From the NCBI RefSeq assembly GCF_001112925.1, contig NZ_CPYD01000014.1, positions 62,001 through 126,000 on the forward strand: DNA of 64,000 nt, in the 5' to 3' direction. Every line of letters starts with the position of its first letter. Position 1 is the stretch's first letter. The notes under the pieces are model-generated. The model searched no databases. It was not told the DNA's origin and worked only from the letters and a program-made list of their open reading frames with translations. The stretch is from Yersinia nurmii. GTDB taxonomy: Bacteria > Pseudomonadota > Gammaproteobacteria > Enterobacterales > Enterobacteriaceae. The position numbers and the translations under genes are program-made. Shown here in pieces: positions 52,503-63,086 of this stretch.

Positions 52503-54500
52503 TTAATTGCTCTGTTTACGTAACAAATAGACGAAGTAAGGCGCACCAATAAAGGTGGCCAGTAGACCCGCCGGAATCTGGTAAGGAAACAGCAGCATAC
52601 GCCCGAACCAATCGGCAAACACCATCAGCAAGCCGCCAATGATGGCCGCAATGATTAACTGTGGAATAGCACGACGGAAGCCCAGCATCCGCGCCATATG
52701 TGGCGCCATCAGGCCGACGAAGCTCAGCGGCCCTACCGTTAAGGTTGCAGCGGCGGTCAGGCTGGCGGCCAGCAGTAATATCGCTAGGCGGCTAGGAGCC
52801 AGTGCCATTCCTACCGCTCGCGCCGTTACACCGCCCAGAGGCAAAATCATTAGCCAGCGACGACACAACGGAGCCAAAGCCATCAACACCAGCGCGATAA
52901 TTGCGGTGGATAATGCCTGTGAACCGGTGACGTTATAGGTAGAGCCAGAAATCCACGCCAGCACGCCACGCATTCGCGGATCGCCACTGGCCAGCAGCAT
53001 GGTGATTATTGTGGTAAATGCAGTACTGACCGCGATCCCCGCCAGCAGCATTCTACCGGGAGAAAAACCGCCGCGCCCGGCGACAACCGAAATTAGGAAT
53101 AAAGTAACCGCCGCCCCCAAACTTCCAGCGGGCAACAGCCATACCAAGGCATTGCCCGGCACAATAAAGAGCATCATGACCACGCCAAAAGCGGCGCCAG
53201 AGCTGATACCTAGCACTTCCGGGCTAGCCATTGGGTTGCCGGTCAGCTTTTGAATCAGCGTACCGGCTACCGCCAGCATCATCCCGGCAGCCAGAGCAGC
53301 CAGAACCCGCGGCCAGCGCCATTGCAACAGCGCCGAAAGATGATCGCCGCTAATCCACTGCCAGCCGTGACTGTCGCGGCCAAACAGCAGAGCCACCGCC
53401 AATCCCGCCAGCAAAAGTAATAAGCCGGCGCTAGCCCATCTCAGTAAACCTTGACGCTCTGCCGGCACTTTATCGCCAATATTCATCGCCGGCGGCGTGA
53501 CACTGTGTAAACGTGGCAACAACCATAGCAACAGCGGCGCACCGATTAACGCCGTCGCGGCACCGGTGGGAATTTCACGCCATACCGGTGTGAGCCAAAC
53601 CATAATTTGGTCGGTCACCCACAGTAATAATGCACCGATTAAAGGAGCCAACAGCAGCCGCTGCGATAAGCGCCGTGCGCCGAGAATTTTCGCTAGTAAC
53701 GGAGCGAACAGGCCAATAAAACCGATAACCCCCACGGCATTGACCAGCATTGCGCTAAATATGATAGCCACCCCCAACGCACCAAGGCGAGCCAACGACA
53801 GGCCTAGCCCCAGATTGCGCGCCACGCCATCATCCAGCCCCAGTAAAGTCAGCGGGCGTATCAGCAAGGCCGCCAGCAGCCCAGCAAGTAACAGGCGAGG
53901 CAGAATAAACTGCACCGCGCTCCAATCCTGCTGATTCAGTGCCCCGCTGCTCCACAGGAAAAGTCCCTGTAATTGATCGTAATTAAACAGCGCCAGTAAG
54001 TTACTCAACGCGCTGCAATACAGCCCCAGAACCAAACCGGCCAGAATCAGCGTGATCGGGGACATTCGTTTGCCCCAGGCCACGCCAAATACCAGCAAGC
54101 CGACGGTTACGCCACCGGCCATCGCCGCCAGTTGACGCGTGAAATCACCGCCGGGCAGCATCCATAACGTTGCCACCGTCAGCCCTAACTGAGCACCGGC
54201 AGACACACCCAAAGTGGCAGGTTCAGCTAACGGGTTGCGCAATACTTGTTGGAACAATACCCCCACCAGCCCTAAACCAGCGCCGGTCAGTAACGCTACA
54301 GCCACCCGAGGTAACTGGCTGTAATAAAACAGCATTTGTCGCACATCGTCGATATTGGGCGACCATAGAGCCAGATACCAGTCGGCAAACGGGAGTAATT
54401 GATTGAGGTTATACAACGTTAACGCCGCGCCGAAAGCCAACAGTAGAAACATCAGCCCAATCGGTATTAGCCGTTGAGAACGCAGGAAAGCGGTGCTCAT
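52503..54500 (-). CDS. fhuB: Hydroxamate siderophore permease FhuB
   Basis: FhuB is the inner-membrane channel of the FhuBCD ABC importer for hydroxamate siderophores. It is 665 aa from the ATG at 54500, a fused double-length FecCD-type permease; each half has the G-rich coupling block (VLFQQVLRNPLAEPATLGVSAGA and IQKLTGNPMASPEVLGISSGA) near the middle of its helices. The ATG overlaps the fhuD stop as ATGA. The longer frame upstream overlaps fhuD and is not conserved. Confidence 0.97.
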   Translation of the reverse strand: MSTAFLRSQRLIPIGLMFLLLAFGAALTLYNLNQLLPFADWYLALWSPNIDDVRQMLFYYSQLPRVAVALLTGAGLGLVGVLFQQVLRNPLAEPATLGVSAGAQLGLTVATLWMLPGGDFTRQLAAMAGGVTVGLLVFGVAWGKRMSPITLILAGLVLGLYCSALSNLLALFNYDQLQGLFLWSSGALNQQDWSAVQFILPRLLLAGLLAALLIRPLTLLGLDDGVARNLGLGLSLARLGALGVAIIFSAMLVNAVGVIGFIGLFAPLLAKILGARRLSQRLLLAPLIGALLLWVTDQIMVWLTPVWREIPTGAATALIGAPLLLWLLPRLHSVTPPAMNIGDKVPAERQGLLRWASAGLLLLLAGLAVALLFGRDSHGWQWISGDHLSALLQWRWPRVLAALAAGMMLAVAGTLIQKLTGNPMASPEVLGISSGAAFGVVMMLFIVPGNALVWLLPAGSLGAAVTLFLISVVAGRGGFSPGRMLLAGIAVSTAFTTIITMLLASGDPRMRGVLAWISGSTYNVTGSQALSTAIIALVLMALAPLCRRWLMILPLGGVTARAVGMALAPSRLAILLLAASLTAAATLTVGPLSFVGLMAPHMARMLGFRRAIPQLIIAAIIGGLLMVFADWFGRMLLFPYQIPAGLLATFIGAPYFVYLLRKQSN

Positions 54501-55402
54501 GAAGGTTGCTCCAACGCTTGTTCCAGTAAACGAACAAAACGCATCGCCGATAAGGTTGCGCCGTAGAACCATACCGGCGGCAGTTCCCGTAACCGTTGCT
54601 GGCGCACAAAGGACATGGATTGCCATAGCGGCGTACTGGAAACCTGTTTTAGCAACTGGTCGTTACTGTGGTTAAAACAGATAGCTTTCCCCGGATTAAC
54701 CTGTGCCAGACGCTCGATACCAACGATGGTGCTGCCCCACAGATTGGTTTCCCCCTGCCAGGCATTTACGATGTTTAGCTCGTCAAGAACCCCTTGAAAC
54801 AAGCTATTTTGCCCAATCACCAGCGCATGGCGGCTATCCAGCAGCGAAAACATCAGTAACGAGCCTGGGTTATCTCCCTGCAATCGCCCACGGGCGGCGA
54901 GGATAAAAGCGTCGAATTCGGCCAGATGACGCTCTGCCGCAGCCTCCATACCTAAACGTTGCCCCAAAGCTCGCACAGATTTTCTGCCCGATGCCAACGG
55001 CGAACCACCCGGCGTGTTAAAAGCAAAACTCATACTCGGTGCGATAGGCGCCAGTCTCTGCGGCGTGGGGCCGTAGCCTTCAGAGAGTAAAATCAGTGAG
55101 GGAGCCAGTTGTTGCAACAACTCCAGATTCGGTTCGGTACGCTGCCCCACGTCAATCACGCTGGCGGGCAGCTTAGGTTCTTCCACCCATTGACGATAAT
55201 TATGAATATCAGCCACGCCCAGCGGCGTAGCGCCAAGAGCCATCAACAGCTCCGTGGGCAGCCACTCCAACGCGACGATCTTGCCGCTATCAGGATAAGA
55301 TGTCGCTCGCCCCGGCAGTGCGAAAAGCAATGGCGAAGCCGCCAGCGCCATCAGAAAACGGCGACGTTCTCTATCAGGTACAGCAGAGGAAAATTGATTC
55401 AT
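54497..55402 (-). CDS. fhuD: Hydroxamate siderophore periplasmic binding protein FhuD
   Basis: FhuD carries ferric hydroxamates across the periplasm. It is 301 aa. The N-terminus has a twin-arginine signal (RERRRFLMALAASPLLFALPG); Tat export of FhuD is established in E. coli. The conserved blocks IVALEWLPTELLMALG, SVIDVGQRTEPNLELL and ETNLWGSTIVGIERL are present. The start overlaps the fhuC stop by 1 nt, the end overlaps fhuB by 4 nt. Confidence 0.96.
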   Translation of the reverse strand: MNQFSSAVPDRERRRFLMALAASPLLFALPGRATSYPDSGKIVALEWLPTELLMALGATPLGVADIHNYRQWVEEPKLPASVIDVGQRTEPNLELLQQLAPSLILLSEGYGPTPQRLAPIAPSMSFAFNTPGGSPLASGRKSVRALGQRLGMEAAAERHLAEFDAFILAARGRLQGDNPGSLLMFSLLDSRHALVIGQNSLFQGVLDELNIVNAWQGETNLWGSTIVGIERLAQVNPGKAICFNHSNDQLLKQVSSTPLWQSMSFVRQQRLRELPPVWFYGATLSAMRFVRLLEQALEQPS

Positions 55403-56199
55403 TAATAGACAAAACTTACCGGCGAACCGCCAGCCGGATGCGGCAGAATTCCCATAGGGATGCCGTAAATTTGTTCCAATACCGAGCCCTGCATCAGGGA
55501 TTCAGATGCTCCTTGCGCGATCATTTCACCGCCGCGCAGCGCCACCAGATAATCACAGTAACGAGCAGCCATATTAATATCATGCAGTACTGCAATCACT
55601 GTCAGGCCGCGCTCGTGGCTCAAACGTTGAATCAAACTCAGTACTTCAACCTGATGGGCAATATCCAGCGCGGAAGTGGGTTCATCTAGCAAAAGACAGC
55701 GACTGTTTTGCGCTACCATCATCGCCAACCAGGCGCGCTGACGTTCGCCGCCGGATAAGCTGTCCACCAATCGATTAGCCAAAGGCTTGAGATCCACCAG
55801 CGCGATTGCGTCCTCCACCTGTTGGCGATCTTCTTGCCGAAAACGCCCCAATGCTCCATGCCACGGATAGCGGCCAATAGCGACCAGCTCACGCACCGTC
55901 ATCCCTTCAGCAGCAGGCAATTGCTGCGGCAGGTAGGCCACTTCGCGGGCGAAATCTTTGTTATCCCACTGACTCAACGGAATATCGTTTAGCAGTACGT
56001 CACCGGCGGATGGCAACTGGTGGCGACCCAGCATTTTTAGCAAGGTGGATTTGCCCGAACCGTTATGGCCAATCAATCCGCATACTTTTCCCTGCGGAAA
56101 ACTCAGCGACAGCGGCTGTAATAGCGTGCGGCCGGGAACGGAAAAACTCAGTTCCCGAAGAGTGAAGTTACTGGATTGCCTAGCCTGTCTATCCTGCAT
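55402..56199 (-). CDS. fhuC: Hydroxamate siderophore ABC ATPase FhuC
   Basis: FhuC powers the FhuB channel. It is 265 aa from the ATG at 56199, the E. coli length; an upstream ATG at 56211 adds four residues and cannot be excluded. The Walker A motif GHNGSGKST, Q-loop LPQQLPAAEG, signature LSGGERQRAW, Walker B CLLLDEPTSALD and H-loop VLHDIN are intact. First gene of fhuC-fhuD-fhuB; a Fur-like box lies 50 bp upstream. fhuA, which precedes fhuC in E. coli, is absent. Confidence 0.97.
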   Translation of the reverse strand: MQDRQARQSSNFTLRELSFSVPGRTLLQPLSLSFPQGKVCGLIGHNGSGKSTLLKMLGRHQLPSAGDVLLNDIPLSQWDNKDFAREVAYLPQQLPAAEGMTVRELVAIGRYPWHGALGRFRQEDRQQVEDAIALVDLKPLANRLVDSLSGGERQRAWLAMMVAQNSRCLLLDEPTSALDIAHQVEVLSLIQRLSHERGLTVIAVLHDINMAARYCDYLVALRGGEMIAQGASESLMQGSVLEQIYGIPMGILPHPAGGSPVSFVY

Positions 56200-56253
56200 A
56201 TTACCTAACATAGCGCCCTGTTATAACGGCACGATGAGAAAATGAATAAAAAC

Positions 56254-56266
56254 GATAATAATTATC
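56254..56266. promoter_or_regulatory. Fur-box-like palindrome upstream of fhuC
   Basis: GATAATAATTATC is a perfect 6-1-6 inverted repeat of the Fur hexamer, 55 bp upstream of the fhuC start. fhu genes are Fur repressed in enterics. Confidence 0.75.
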
Positions 56267-56476
56267 AAAGCAATCAGTTTATGCGTAATAACCAACTCAC
56301 TGCAAGATCTAGGGGCGGACGATAATCAGCGGTGATATTAACGGAAAAACTGCATTGCTTGCCACCGCTGAGCGCTCTCAGAGGGGCCAGCATCATCCAC
56401 GGATAGCGGCAGAATAACTCTGAGCGAGATCAAAAGAGCGAACGTCAGGGATAATACGAGGGAAAATCAGGAAAGG

Positions 56477-56502
56477 ACTGGCGCGACTGAGGCCGCGCCA
56501 GT
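56477..56502 (-). terminator. Terminator after mrcB
   Basis: A 9-bp perfect stem (ACTGGCGCG at 56477-56485, CGCGCCAGT at 56494-56502) lies 12 bp past the mrcB stop, followed on the minus strand by CCTTTCC. Confidence 0.7.
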
Positions 56503-56513
56503 TTAGCGGGAAG

Positions 56514-58988
56514 TTACTGCCCAAACATATCTTTAATCCAACCGGCTACGCCGTCACCTTCGGTTTGTGGCTGCGGTTCGGCCGCAGCCTGACACAAGCC
56601 CTGCGGGTTTTCAGTCCACACTGGAATGGTGCGCCAGCTGCCGCCGTCACAGATAAAGTTACCGGCAGAATCAATACTCATCTGGCTAATTCCTTCCGGC
56701 GGTTGCAGCATCAACGGCAGCGGAGTTTGGTTTTCCAGATAGCGACGATACAGAGTTAACGCCCCGTTGGCACCGGTCAGCTTAGCCGGACCATTGTTAT
56801 CGCGCCCAACCCAAACAATTGCTACCTCTTTGCCATCAATACCGGCAAACCAGCTATCGCGCAAATCGTTGGTAGTACCGGTTTTCGCCGCCAGATTGTA
56901 TTTCCCAAACTTGGCTGACAGAGAGCGAGAGGTCCCACGCTGTACCCCTTGCTGCATGGTGTACAACGTCAGGTAAGCCGCCTGCGCCGGAACCATACGC
57001 TCCGCCTGCGGGAAGCTCTGATACAGTACGGTACCGTCTTCCGCAATCACCGAGCGTACCGCTGACAACATAGCTCGGTTACCGCCGCTGGCAATAGTCT
57101 GATACTCCTGCGCCACTTCTATTGGCGTCAGATCGATCGCCCCGAGCAACATCGCCGGAACCGGATTAATGACCGATTTAGGAATGCCTAAGCGTTGAAG
57201 CGTGGCGCTGATTTGATCCAAACCAACCGCCATCCCCAGATTCACCGTCGGTACGTTCAACGAATTTGCCAAAGCATCCATCAGCATCACTTGCCCGCGG
57301 AACTGGCGATCATAGTTCTTCGGCTGCCAACTAGTGCCGTTCGGCAATTTGATAGAAACCGGCTGATCCGCCAACCAGGTATTCAAGCGGTATTTGTCCG
57401 GCTGACTCAGGGCGGTGAGGTAAGTCGCCGGTTTCGCCAGAGAACCAATCAAACGCCGCGCCTGCATTGCCCGGTTGAAACCGGCAAACTGTGGCTGCGC
57501 ACCGCCGACCATTGCCCGGATTTCGCCGGTAAAGCGATCAACCACCACTACCGCAGCTTCCAGATCTTTAATATTACGTGCCGCTTTCAGCGCCGGAACG
57601 CCGTCTTCCACAGATTTTTCAGCGGCGTCCTGTGATACCGGATCGAGAGTAGTAAAGATCTTCACGCCAGACAGATCGTTTACCTTGTCGCCGAGTTTTT
57701 CCTGTAGCTCCTGACGAACCATCTGCATAAAGGCAGGCTGCGGCGTAATAACGCCGCCTTTCGGCTGTACGCCCAGAGGACGAGCGCTGAGCATATTATA
57801 CAGCTCGGCATCGATGATCCCCTGATTTTGCAGCAATTTCAGCACCAGATTGCGTCGTTCCAGCGCCAATTTCGGGTTACGCCACGGGTTGTACAGCGAT
57901 GCCCCTTTCACCATCCCCACCAGCATGGCCTGTTGATCCAGACTCAGTTCGTCCACCGGACGACCAAAGTAATACAGGCTGGCCAGCGGGAAACCGCGAA
58001 TCTGATCGCTGCCACTCTGGCCGAGATACACTTCGTTCAGATACAGCTCCAGAATACGATCTTTGCTATAGCGATAGTCCACCAACAGCGCCATGTAGGC
58101 TTCATTGGCTTTACGCAGCAAAGAGCGCTCGTTGGTCAGGAACAGGTTTTTTACCAACTGCTGAGTTAGAGTGCTACCACCCTGTACCGCTTTACCCGCG
58201 GTCAGGTTAGCCACTACCGCACGCCCGATGGAATAAGGGCTGATACCGTCGTGCTCGTAGAAATGACGATCTTCCGTTGCCAGCAAGGTATCTACCAGCA
58301 GATCCGGGAAACCGGCGCGCGGTACAAACAGGCGCTGCTCGCCGTTTGGCGATTGCAACATAGTGATCAATTTAGGATCGAGGCGGAAGAAACCGAAATC
58401 GCGCTGATTATCCAAGTTGACGATCTGCGCCAAACGATCGTTTTTGAATACCAGACGAGCGCGGATCTGCCCTTCTTTACCATCCGGGAAATCAAACGGT
58501 CGACGCAGCATTTCAATGCTGTCGTTTTGCACCGTAAACTCGCCCGGTCGGGTCATGCGGCTCACCTGACGGTATTGCATTCCTTCCAGCAAATTAACCA
58601 TTTCTTTTTTGCTGTAGGCCATGCCCGGTTCAAGGTTAACCATGCGACCATAAACTGCCGCGGGCAGTTGCCAGACTTTGCCATCAATACGGCTGCGGAT
58701 TTGCGAGTTAAGATATACGCCGTAAACCGCCAGCAATACCACCGCCACGATAAACAGTTTGATCAATAGGCCGAGCCAACGGCGCTTTTTGCGCGCAGGA
58801 CGAGATTTTACCTTTCTTGGCACGGGTTTATCCTCGTCGTCATAGTCATCATCGTCGCGATCATCATCATCCAGATAGTCTTCTTCATAATCATCTTCAT
58901 CACGTCGACGACGCAAGGGCCGTTTCGACGCGGATTTGGCCGCAGGTTTTTTACCTTTGCGCCCCGTAGGCTCGCGGTCATCTGACAT
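56514..58988 (-). CDS. mrcB: Penicillin-binding protein 1B
   Basis: PBP1B polymerises and cross-links peptidoglycan. It is 824 aa. The cytoplasmic N-terminus has an extremely acidic, Arg-bordered tract (about residues 25-58), followed by one transmembrane helix ([20 protein letters not shown]). UB2H, then the glycosyltransferase domain with [10 protein letters not shown] and [12 protein letters not shown] follow. The transpeptidase domain has the Ser nucleophile in GSLAKPAT and [13 protein letters not shown]. The C-terminal tail ends [17 protein letters not shown] precedes the ATG. An internal Met start giving a shorter form, as in E. coli, is not obvious here. Confidence 0.98.
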   Translation of the reverse strand: MSDDREPTGRKGKKPAAKSASKRPLRRRRDEDDYEEDYLDDDDRDDDDYDDEDKPVPRKVKSRPARKKRRWLGLLIKLFIVAVVLLAVYGVYLNSQIRSRIDGKVWQLPAAVYGRMVNLEPGMAYSKKEMVNLLEGMQYRQVSRMTRPGEFTVQNDSIEMLRRPFDFPDGKEGQIRARLVFKNDRLAQIVNLDNQRDFGFFRLDPKLITMLQSPNGEQRLFVPRAGFPDLLVDTLLATEDRHFYEHDGISPYSIGRAVVANLTAGKAVQGGSTLTQQLVKNLFLTNERSLLRKANEAYMALLVDYRYSKDRILELYLNEVYLGQSGSDQIRGFPLASLYYFGRPVDELSLDQQAMLVGMVKGASLYNPWRNPKLALERRNLVLKLLQNQGIIDAELYNMLSARPLGVQPKGGVITPQPAFMQMVRQELQEKLGDKVNDLSGVKIFTTLDPVSQDAAEKSVEDGVPALKAARNIKDLEAAVVVVDRFTGEIRAMVGGAQPQFAGFNRAMQARRLIGSLAKPATYLTALSQPDKYRLNTWLADQPVSIKLPNGTSWQPKNYDRQFRGQVMLMDALANSLNVPTVNLGMAVGLDQISATLQRLGIPKSVINPVPAMLLGAIDLTPIEVAQEYQTIASGGNRAMLSAVRSVIAEDGTVLYQSFPQAERMVPAQAAYLTLYTMQQGVQRGTSRSLSAKFGKYNLAAKTGTTNDLRDSWFAGIDGKEVAIVWVGRDNNGPAKLTGANGALTLYRRYLENQTPLPLMLQPPEGISQMSIDSAGNFICDGGSWRTIPVWTENPQGLCQAAAEPQPQTEGDGVAGWIKDMFGQ

Positions 58989-59082
58989 GTATTTTCTCCA
59001 CTACTTCCACGCGTATTGGCGGGCATAGCCGCTTAATGTCCCCTCCGCCTCAGAGCGAGGGAAGAGGAAACATCTGAAATAA

Positions 59083-61524
59083 TCAGCTCTGATACTTCTT
59101 GGTGCGCCGGGTCGGTAAGGTATTCGCCGGATCGTCCGGCCAGACATGCTTGGGATAACGCCCTTTCATCTCTTTTTGTACTTCCCGATAGGCTCCTTGC
59201 CAGAACGCGGCCAAATCACCGGTAATCTGTAAAGGGCGGTGAGCCGGAGATAACAGCTCCAACACCACGGCAACCCGCCCTTCTGCAAGGCGCGGGCTGC
59301 TTTGTTCACCAAAAACTTCCTGTAGCCGCACCGCCAGTACCGGCGGTTTATCATCATCATAACGAATAGATAGTCGGCTACCCGTGGGCACAGTGTAATG
59401 ACTTGGCAGCGCACTATCCAGCCGCTGACGTTGTTGCCAGCTTAATAAACGGGTTAAAGCTTCAGCAATATTAACCTGTCGCAGACCGCGCAAATCACGA
59501 ACCCCTTGTAAAGCGGGCTGTAACCACAACGCCAAATTGTCCAGCAAACTCTGATCGTCCACCGCAGGCCATTCGGCCTCCGGCAGCCAGCGCGCGGCAC
59601 AATGTAGGCGAGTGCGTAGCTGGCGGGCATTCTCATCCCAATTCAATACATTTAGCCCTTGATCACGCACCCAGTTCAGCAATGCCTGCTGTAGCGCCTC
59701 ATCGCTGGGTTTGCTCAACGGCTGGGCTTTCAGAGTTAAACGGCCAATCTGCCAGCGGCGCCAGGCGCGCAAAGTACCTTTTTCTTCGTCCCATTCCACC
59801 GCGGCTTGTTCCGTCACGCAGTGGGGAGACTGTTTAACCAATTGATCGATATCAACCGGTAGCGCCAGCAAAATGCGGGCGTCCGGCCCGCTGGCATGTT
59901 GTAACAAACTCATCGCCACTAGCCAAGGAGCACGAGACAAAGCATCATCCTGCGCCATTGCCGCCCCCATACCGTTAGCCAGCAGATAACGTCCATCCTG
60001 GCCACGCTGCTGCGCAATACGGTCCGGATAAGCCAGTGCCAGTAGCCAACCGGCCAAATCGCTATCGACGCTGCCTGCCCGCTGCGGCAAACGTTGCTGT
60101 AATTGTCTGGCGCGTCGCTGCCAATGGGCCTGAGGGCGACTCAGCCAATAATGTAAATCGATCTGGCCGCCGCGTGGGGGTTCTTCAATTATGGCTGCCA
60201 GCAGCGCGGCGGTCGCCAGTGCGTCCTCGCCATGCTTCGCCGCCGCACACAGCATCGCCGCTAGACGCGGCTCGCAGCCCAACGCCGCCATAGCGCGACC
60301 CATCATCGTCAACTGGCCGTTGTCATCAATGGCTCCCAAACGCCGTAGTAAATCCTGAGCCGCCGATAAAGCAGACGCTGGCGGGCAATCTAGCCAGTTT
60401 AGCTGGGAAACGTCCTGACATCCCCAATGCAGCAGTTCCAACCAGAAACTGCATAAATCGCTGCTGAGCACTTCCGGCTCGGCGTATTCCGGTGCTCGCT
60501 CCGCCTGCTCTTTGGCAAACAGATGCCAGCAAATCCCGGCCTCTAATCGACCGGCTCGCCCAGCCCGCTGAGTCATTGACGCCTGACTAATACGCTGCGT
60601 TAATAATCTCGTCAGACCATTTTTAGGATCAAAACGTGCAACCCGCTCCAGCCCGCTATCCACCACCAGCCGAATTCCTTCGATGGTTAAACTGGTCTCG
60701 GCAATATTGGTGGCTAACACCACTTTGCGGCGCCCCTTTGCCGCTGGCTGAATGGCCTTTTGCTGCTCGCCCAGTGGCAGTGCGCCGTACAACGGACAAA
60801 GATCGGTATCAGCGGCCACTTCACCGTTCAATCGCTCCATGACCCGATGAATTTCAGTCACTCCGGGCAAAAACAGCAGCAGAGAACCGGATTCTTCGTT
60901 CAGTAAGCGTTTCACCCGATTGGCAACGCCATCCTCTAACCGCTCATGGTTGGATAGTGGCTGATAGCTGCGTTCTACCAGGAAACTGCGCCCCGCAGAA
61001 ACGATCGCTGGGGCATCGGGCAATAACGCCGAAAGCCGTTGGTTATCCAGCGTTGCGGACATAATTAACAGCTTCAAATCTTCCCGTAGCCCTTGCTGTA
61101 CGTCTAACAGCAGCGCCAGTGCCAGATCAGCTTGTAAGCTACGCTCATGGAATTCATCCAGAATCACCAGCGACACGCCTTGCAACTCAGCGTCCTGCTG
61201 TAACATACGGGTCAAAATACCTTCGGTAACCACTTCTAGGCGAGTATTCGGACCGGTTTTACTTTCGGCACGCATGCGATAACCCACTGTTTGCCCCGGT
61301 TCCTCTCCCAGTTGTTGCGCCAACCGATAAGCTACGTTTTTTGCTGCCAGCCGACGAGGTTCCAGCATGATAATGCGCCCTGCCAACCCGCCCCGTTGCA
61401 GAATTTGCAGCGGTAGCCAGGTGGACTTTCCTGCGCCAGTTGGTGCATGAAGCAAGACTTGCGGCGAAGATTGCAACGCAGACAATAGATCGTCAACAAC
61501 AGCACTGACGGGCAAAGAAGACAC
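59083..61524 (-). CDS. hrpB: ATP-dependent helicase HrpB (DEAH type)
   Basis: HrpB is a DEAH-box RNA helicase of unknown physiological role. It is 813 aa from GTG at 61524, chosen because TGGAG lies 6 nt upstream and MSSLPV matches the family; another GTG at 61536 lacks a ribosome site. Motif I is APTGAGKST, motif II is DEFH, SAT is in LIMSATLDNQ, and motif VI is QRAGRAGR. The C-terminal HrpB domain ends HVWPDDPANTLPTRRTKKY. It lies upstream of mrcB in the same direction, as in E. coli. Confidence 0.96.
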   Translation of the reverse strand: MSSLPVSAVVDDLLSALQSSPQVLLHAPTGAGKSTWLPLQILQRGGLAGRIIMLEPRRLAAKNVAYRLAQQLGEEPGQTVGYRMRAESKTGPNTRLEVVTEGILTRMLQQDAELQGVSLVILDEFHERSLQADLALALLLDVQQGLREDLKLLIMSATLDNQRLSALLPDAPAIVSAGRSFLVERSYQPLSNHERLEDGVANRVKRLLNEESGSLLLFLPGVTEIHRVMERLNGEVAADTDLCPLYGALPLGEQQKAIQPAAKGRRKVVLATNIAETSLTIEGIRLVVDSGLERVARFDPKNGLTRLLTQRISQASMTQRAGRAGRLEAGICWHLFAKEQAERAPEYAEPEVLSSDLCSFWLELLHWGCQDVSQLNWLDCPPASALSAAQDLLRRLGAIDDNGQLTMMGRAMAALGCEPRLAAMLCAAAKHGEDALATAALLAAIIEEPPRGGQIDLHYWLSRPQAHWQRRARQLQQRLPQRAGSVDSDLAGWLLALAYPDRIAQQRGQDGRYLLANGMGAAMAQDDALSRAPWLVAMSLLQHASGPDARILLALPVDIDQLVKQSPHCVTEQAAVEWDEEKGTLRAWRRWQIGRLTLKAQPLSKPSDEALQQALLNWVRDQGLNVLNWDENARQLRTRLHCAARWLPEAEWPAVDDQSLLDNLALWLQPALQGVRDLRGLRQVNIAEALTRLLSWQQRQRLDSALPSHYTVPTGSRLSIRYDDDKPPVLAVRLQEVFGEQSSPRLAEGRVAVVLELLSPAHRPLQITGDLAAFWQGAYREVQKEMKGRYPKHVWPDDPANTLPTRRTKKYQS

Positions 61525-61621
61525 AGCACACTCCACGAAGGTTAACTTTCACAGTCAGGCATTGTAGCATCTAGCCCTTACGCCGTATTTAGTCAGGCTT
61601 TAACGATGCGAAACCTTATTA

Positions 61622-62191
61622 ATGACAGATTCAGCAAATAATCCGAGCCGCCGCCTGTTTTTCGCTTTGGCACTGCCACGATCGCGCCAACAGCACATTA
61701 TTCAGTGGCGGGCCGATCATTTCCCCGAAGAAACCGGCCGCCCGATCGCCGCCGCCAATCTGCATTTGACGCTGGCCTTTCTGGGAGAAGTGAGCGAGCA
61801 GAAATCGCAGGCGCTTCGGCAACTGGCTGGCCGTATCCAGCAGCCAGCCTTTACCGTGACTCTGGACGATCTCGGCCACTGGCCCGGTTCCGGCGTGGTA
61901 TGGCTCGGGTGTAAACACGCCCCCAGAGGATTGCTACAGCTAGCGGAATTGCTGCGATCTCAAGCGGCACGCAGCGGTTGCTACCAAAGCCCGATGCCGT
62001 TTCATCCCCATGTCACGCTGTTTCGCAATGCCACACGCCCAGTCAGCCTGCCGCCCAAAGTAGATGCCGGTCAATTCACGCCGAGCCAGTTCTCGCTTTA
62101 TGAATCCGTCTATAGCCGTGGGCGCACCCGCTATAAAGTGATACAAAGCTGGTCATTGGGTGAGAAAAAAAGGGAACAAGATGCGATTTAA
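61622..62191 (+). CDS. thpR: RNA 2',3'-cyclic phosphodiesterase ThpR (LigT)
   Basis: ThpR opens RNA 2',3'-cyclic phosphates and shows weak RNA ligase activity. It is 189 aa, of the 2H phosphoesterase family. The two HxTx motifs are HLTLAF (near residue 48) and HVTLFR (near residue 128). The ribosome site is weak. Its end overlaps sfsA by 11 nt, and it diverges from hrpB. Confidence 0.93.
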   Translation: MTDSANNPSRRLFFALALPRSRQQHIIQWRADHFPEETGRPIAAANLHLTLAFLGEVSEQKSQALRQLAGRIQQPAFTVTLDDLGHWPGSGVVWLGCKHAPRGLLQLAELLRSQAARSGCYQSPMPFHPHVTLFRNATRPVSLPPKVDAGQFTPSQFSLYESVYSRGRTRYKVIQSWSLGEKKREQDAI

Positions 62192-62888
62192 GACCCCGCT
62201 ACAACACGCCACTCTGATTCAGCGTTATAAGCGTTTTCTGGCAGATGTGATGACGCCTGAAGGTGAAACCCTCACTATTCACTGCGCCAATACCGGAGCC
62301 ATGACCGGATGTGCAACACCAGGTGACACAGTTTGGTATTCCACTTCGGACAATCTTAAGCGTAAATATCCCCATACTTGGGAGCTAACCCATACCCAAA
62401 CCGGTGATTGGATCTGCGTTAATACTATGCGTGCCAATGAGTTAGTCTACGAAGCAATAACACTGGATGCAATACCAGAATTATCCGGTTACAGTGCTGT
62501 CTACCCTGAGGTAAAGTACGGCGCGGAAAATAGCCGTATCGACTTGTTATTACAGGCAGAAAATAGATCCAACTGCTATATTGAAGTGAAGTCTGTAACC
62601 TTATTGCAACAACAGTGCGGATATTTCCCGGACGCGGTGACGCTACGGGGTCAGAAGCATCTGCGGGAGCTACAAAACGAGGTTGCTGATGGGCACCGGG
62701 CAGTATTGTTCTTTGCCGTATTGCATTCGGGTATCACCCAGGTTGCAGCGTCCCGACATATTGACCCGCGTTATGCCAATTTGCTGGCGCAGGCTCAAGC
62801 GTCTGGGGTGGAAGTTATCTGTTACGGTTTTCAACTATCGCCTGACGGTATTGAGCTTGCTGCTCGTATACCGTTATTAACGGTTTAG
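62181..62888 (+). CDS. sfsA: Sugar fermentation stimulation protein SfsA
   Basis: SfsA is a DNA-binding/nuclease-fold protein originally found to raise maltose gene expression; its exact role is unclear. It is 235 aa from the ATG at 62181, which has AGGGA 6 nt upstream; the frame upstream overlaps thpR. Family blocks [32 protein letters not shown] and YIEVKSVTL are nearly invariant; the last resembles a PD-(D/E)XK nuclease core. Confidence 0.95.
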   Translation: MRFKTPLQHATLIQRYKRFLADVMTPEGETLTIHCANTGAMTGCATPGDTVWYSTSDNLKRKYPHTWELTHTQTGDWICVNTMRANELVYEAITLDAIPELSGYSAVYPEVKYGAENSRIDLLLQAENRSNCYIEVKSVTLLQQQCGYFPDAVTLRGQKHLRELQNEVADGHRAVLFFAVLHSGITQVAASRHIDPRYANLLAQAQASGVEVICYGFQLSPDGIELAARIPLLTV

Positions 62889-63086
62889 TCACTAACGGCC
62901 AACTGCTGAATAAAAAGCCGATTGCCGGATAGGGTCTCGCCAAATACGCCTTCCTTCACAGCATTGTCAAGCAGGCGACAGGAATAATTGCCAACCTACC
63001 TTCCATCTGTTATTTATAGCGGCCTGATTTTTCCCCCGTACTTTGGGGAATCGTTCGATAGTGCGTATGAATGTAGGAGAAGCATC

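Noticed and set aside
58808-58920. Low-complexity Asp-codon repeats in mrcB
   Set aside because: The acidic tract is a normal feature of PBP1B N-termini, not an inserted microsatellite.
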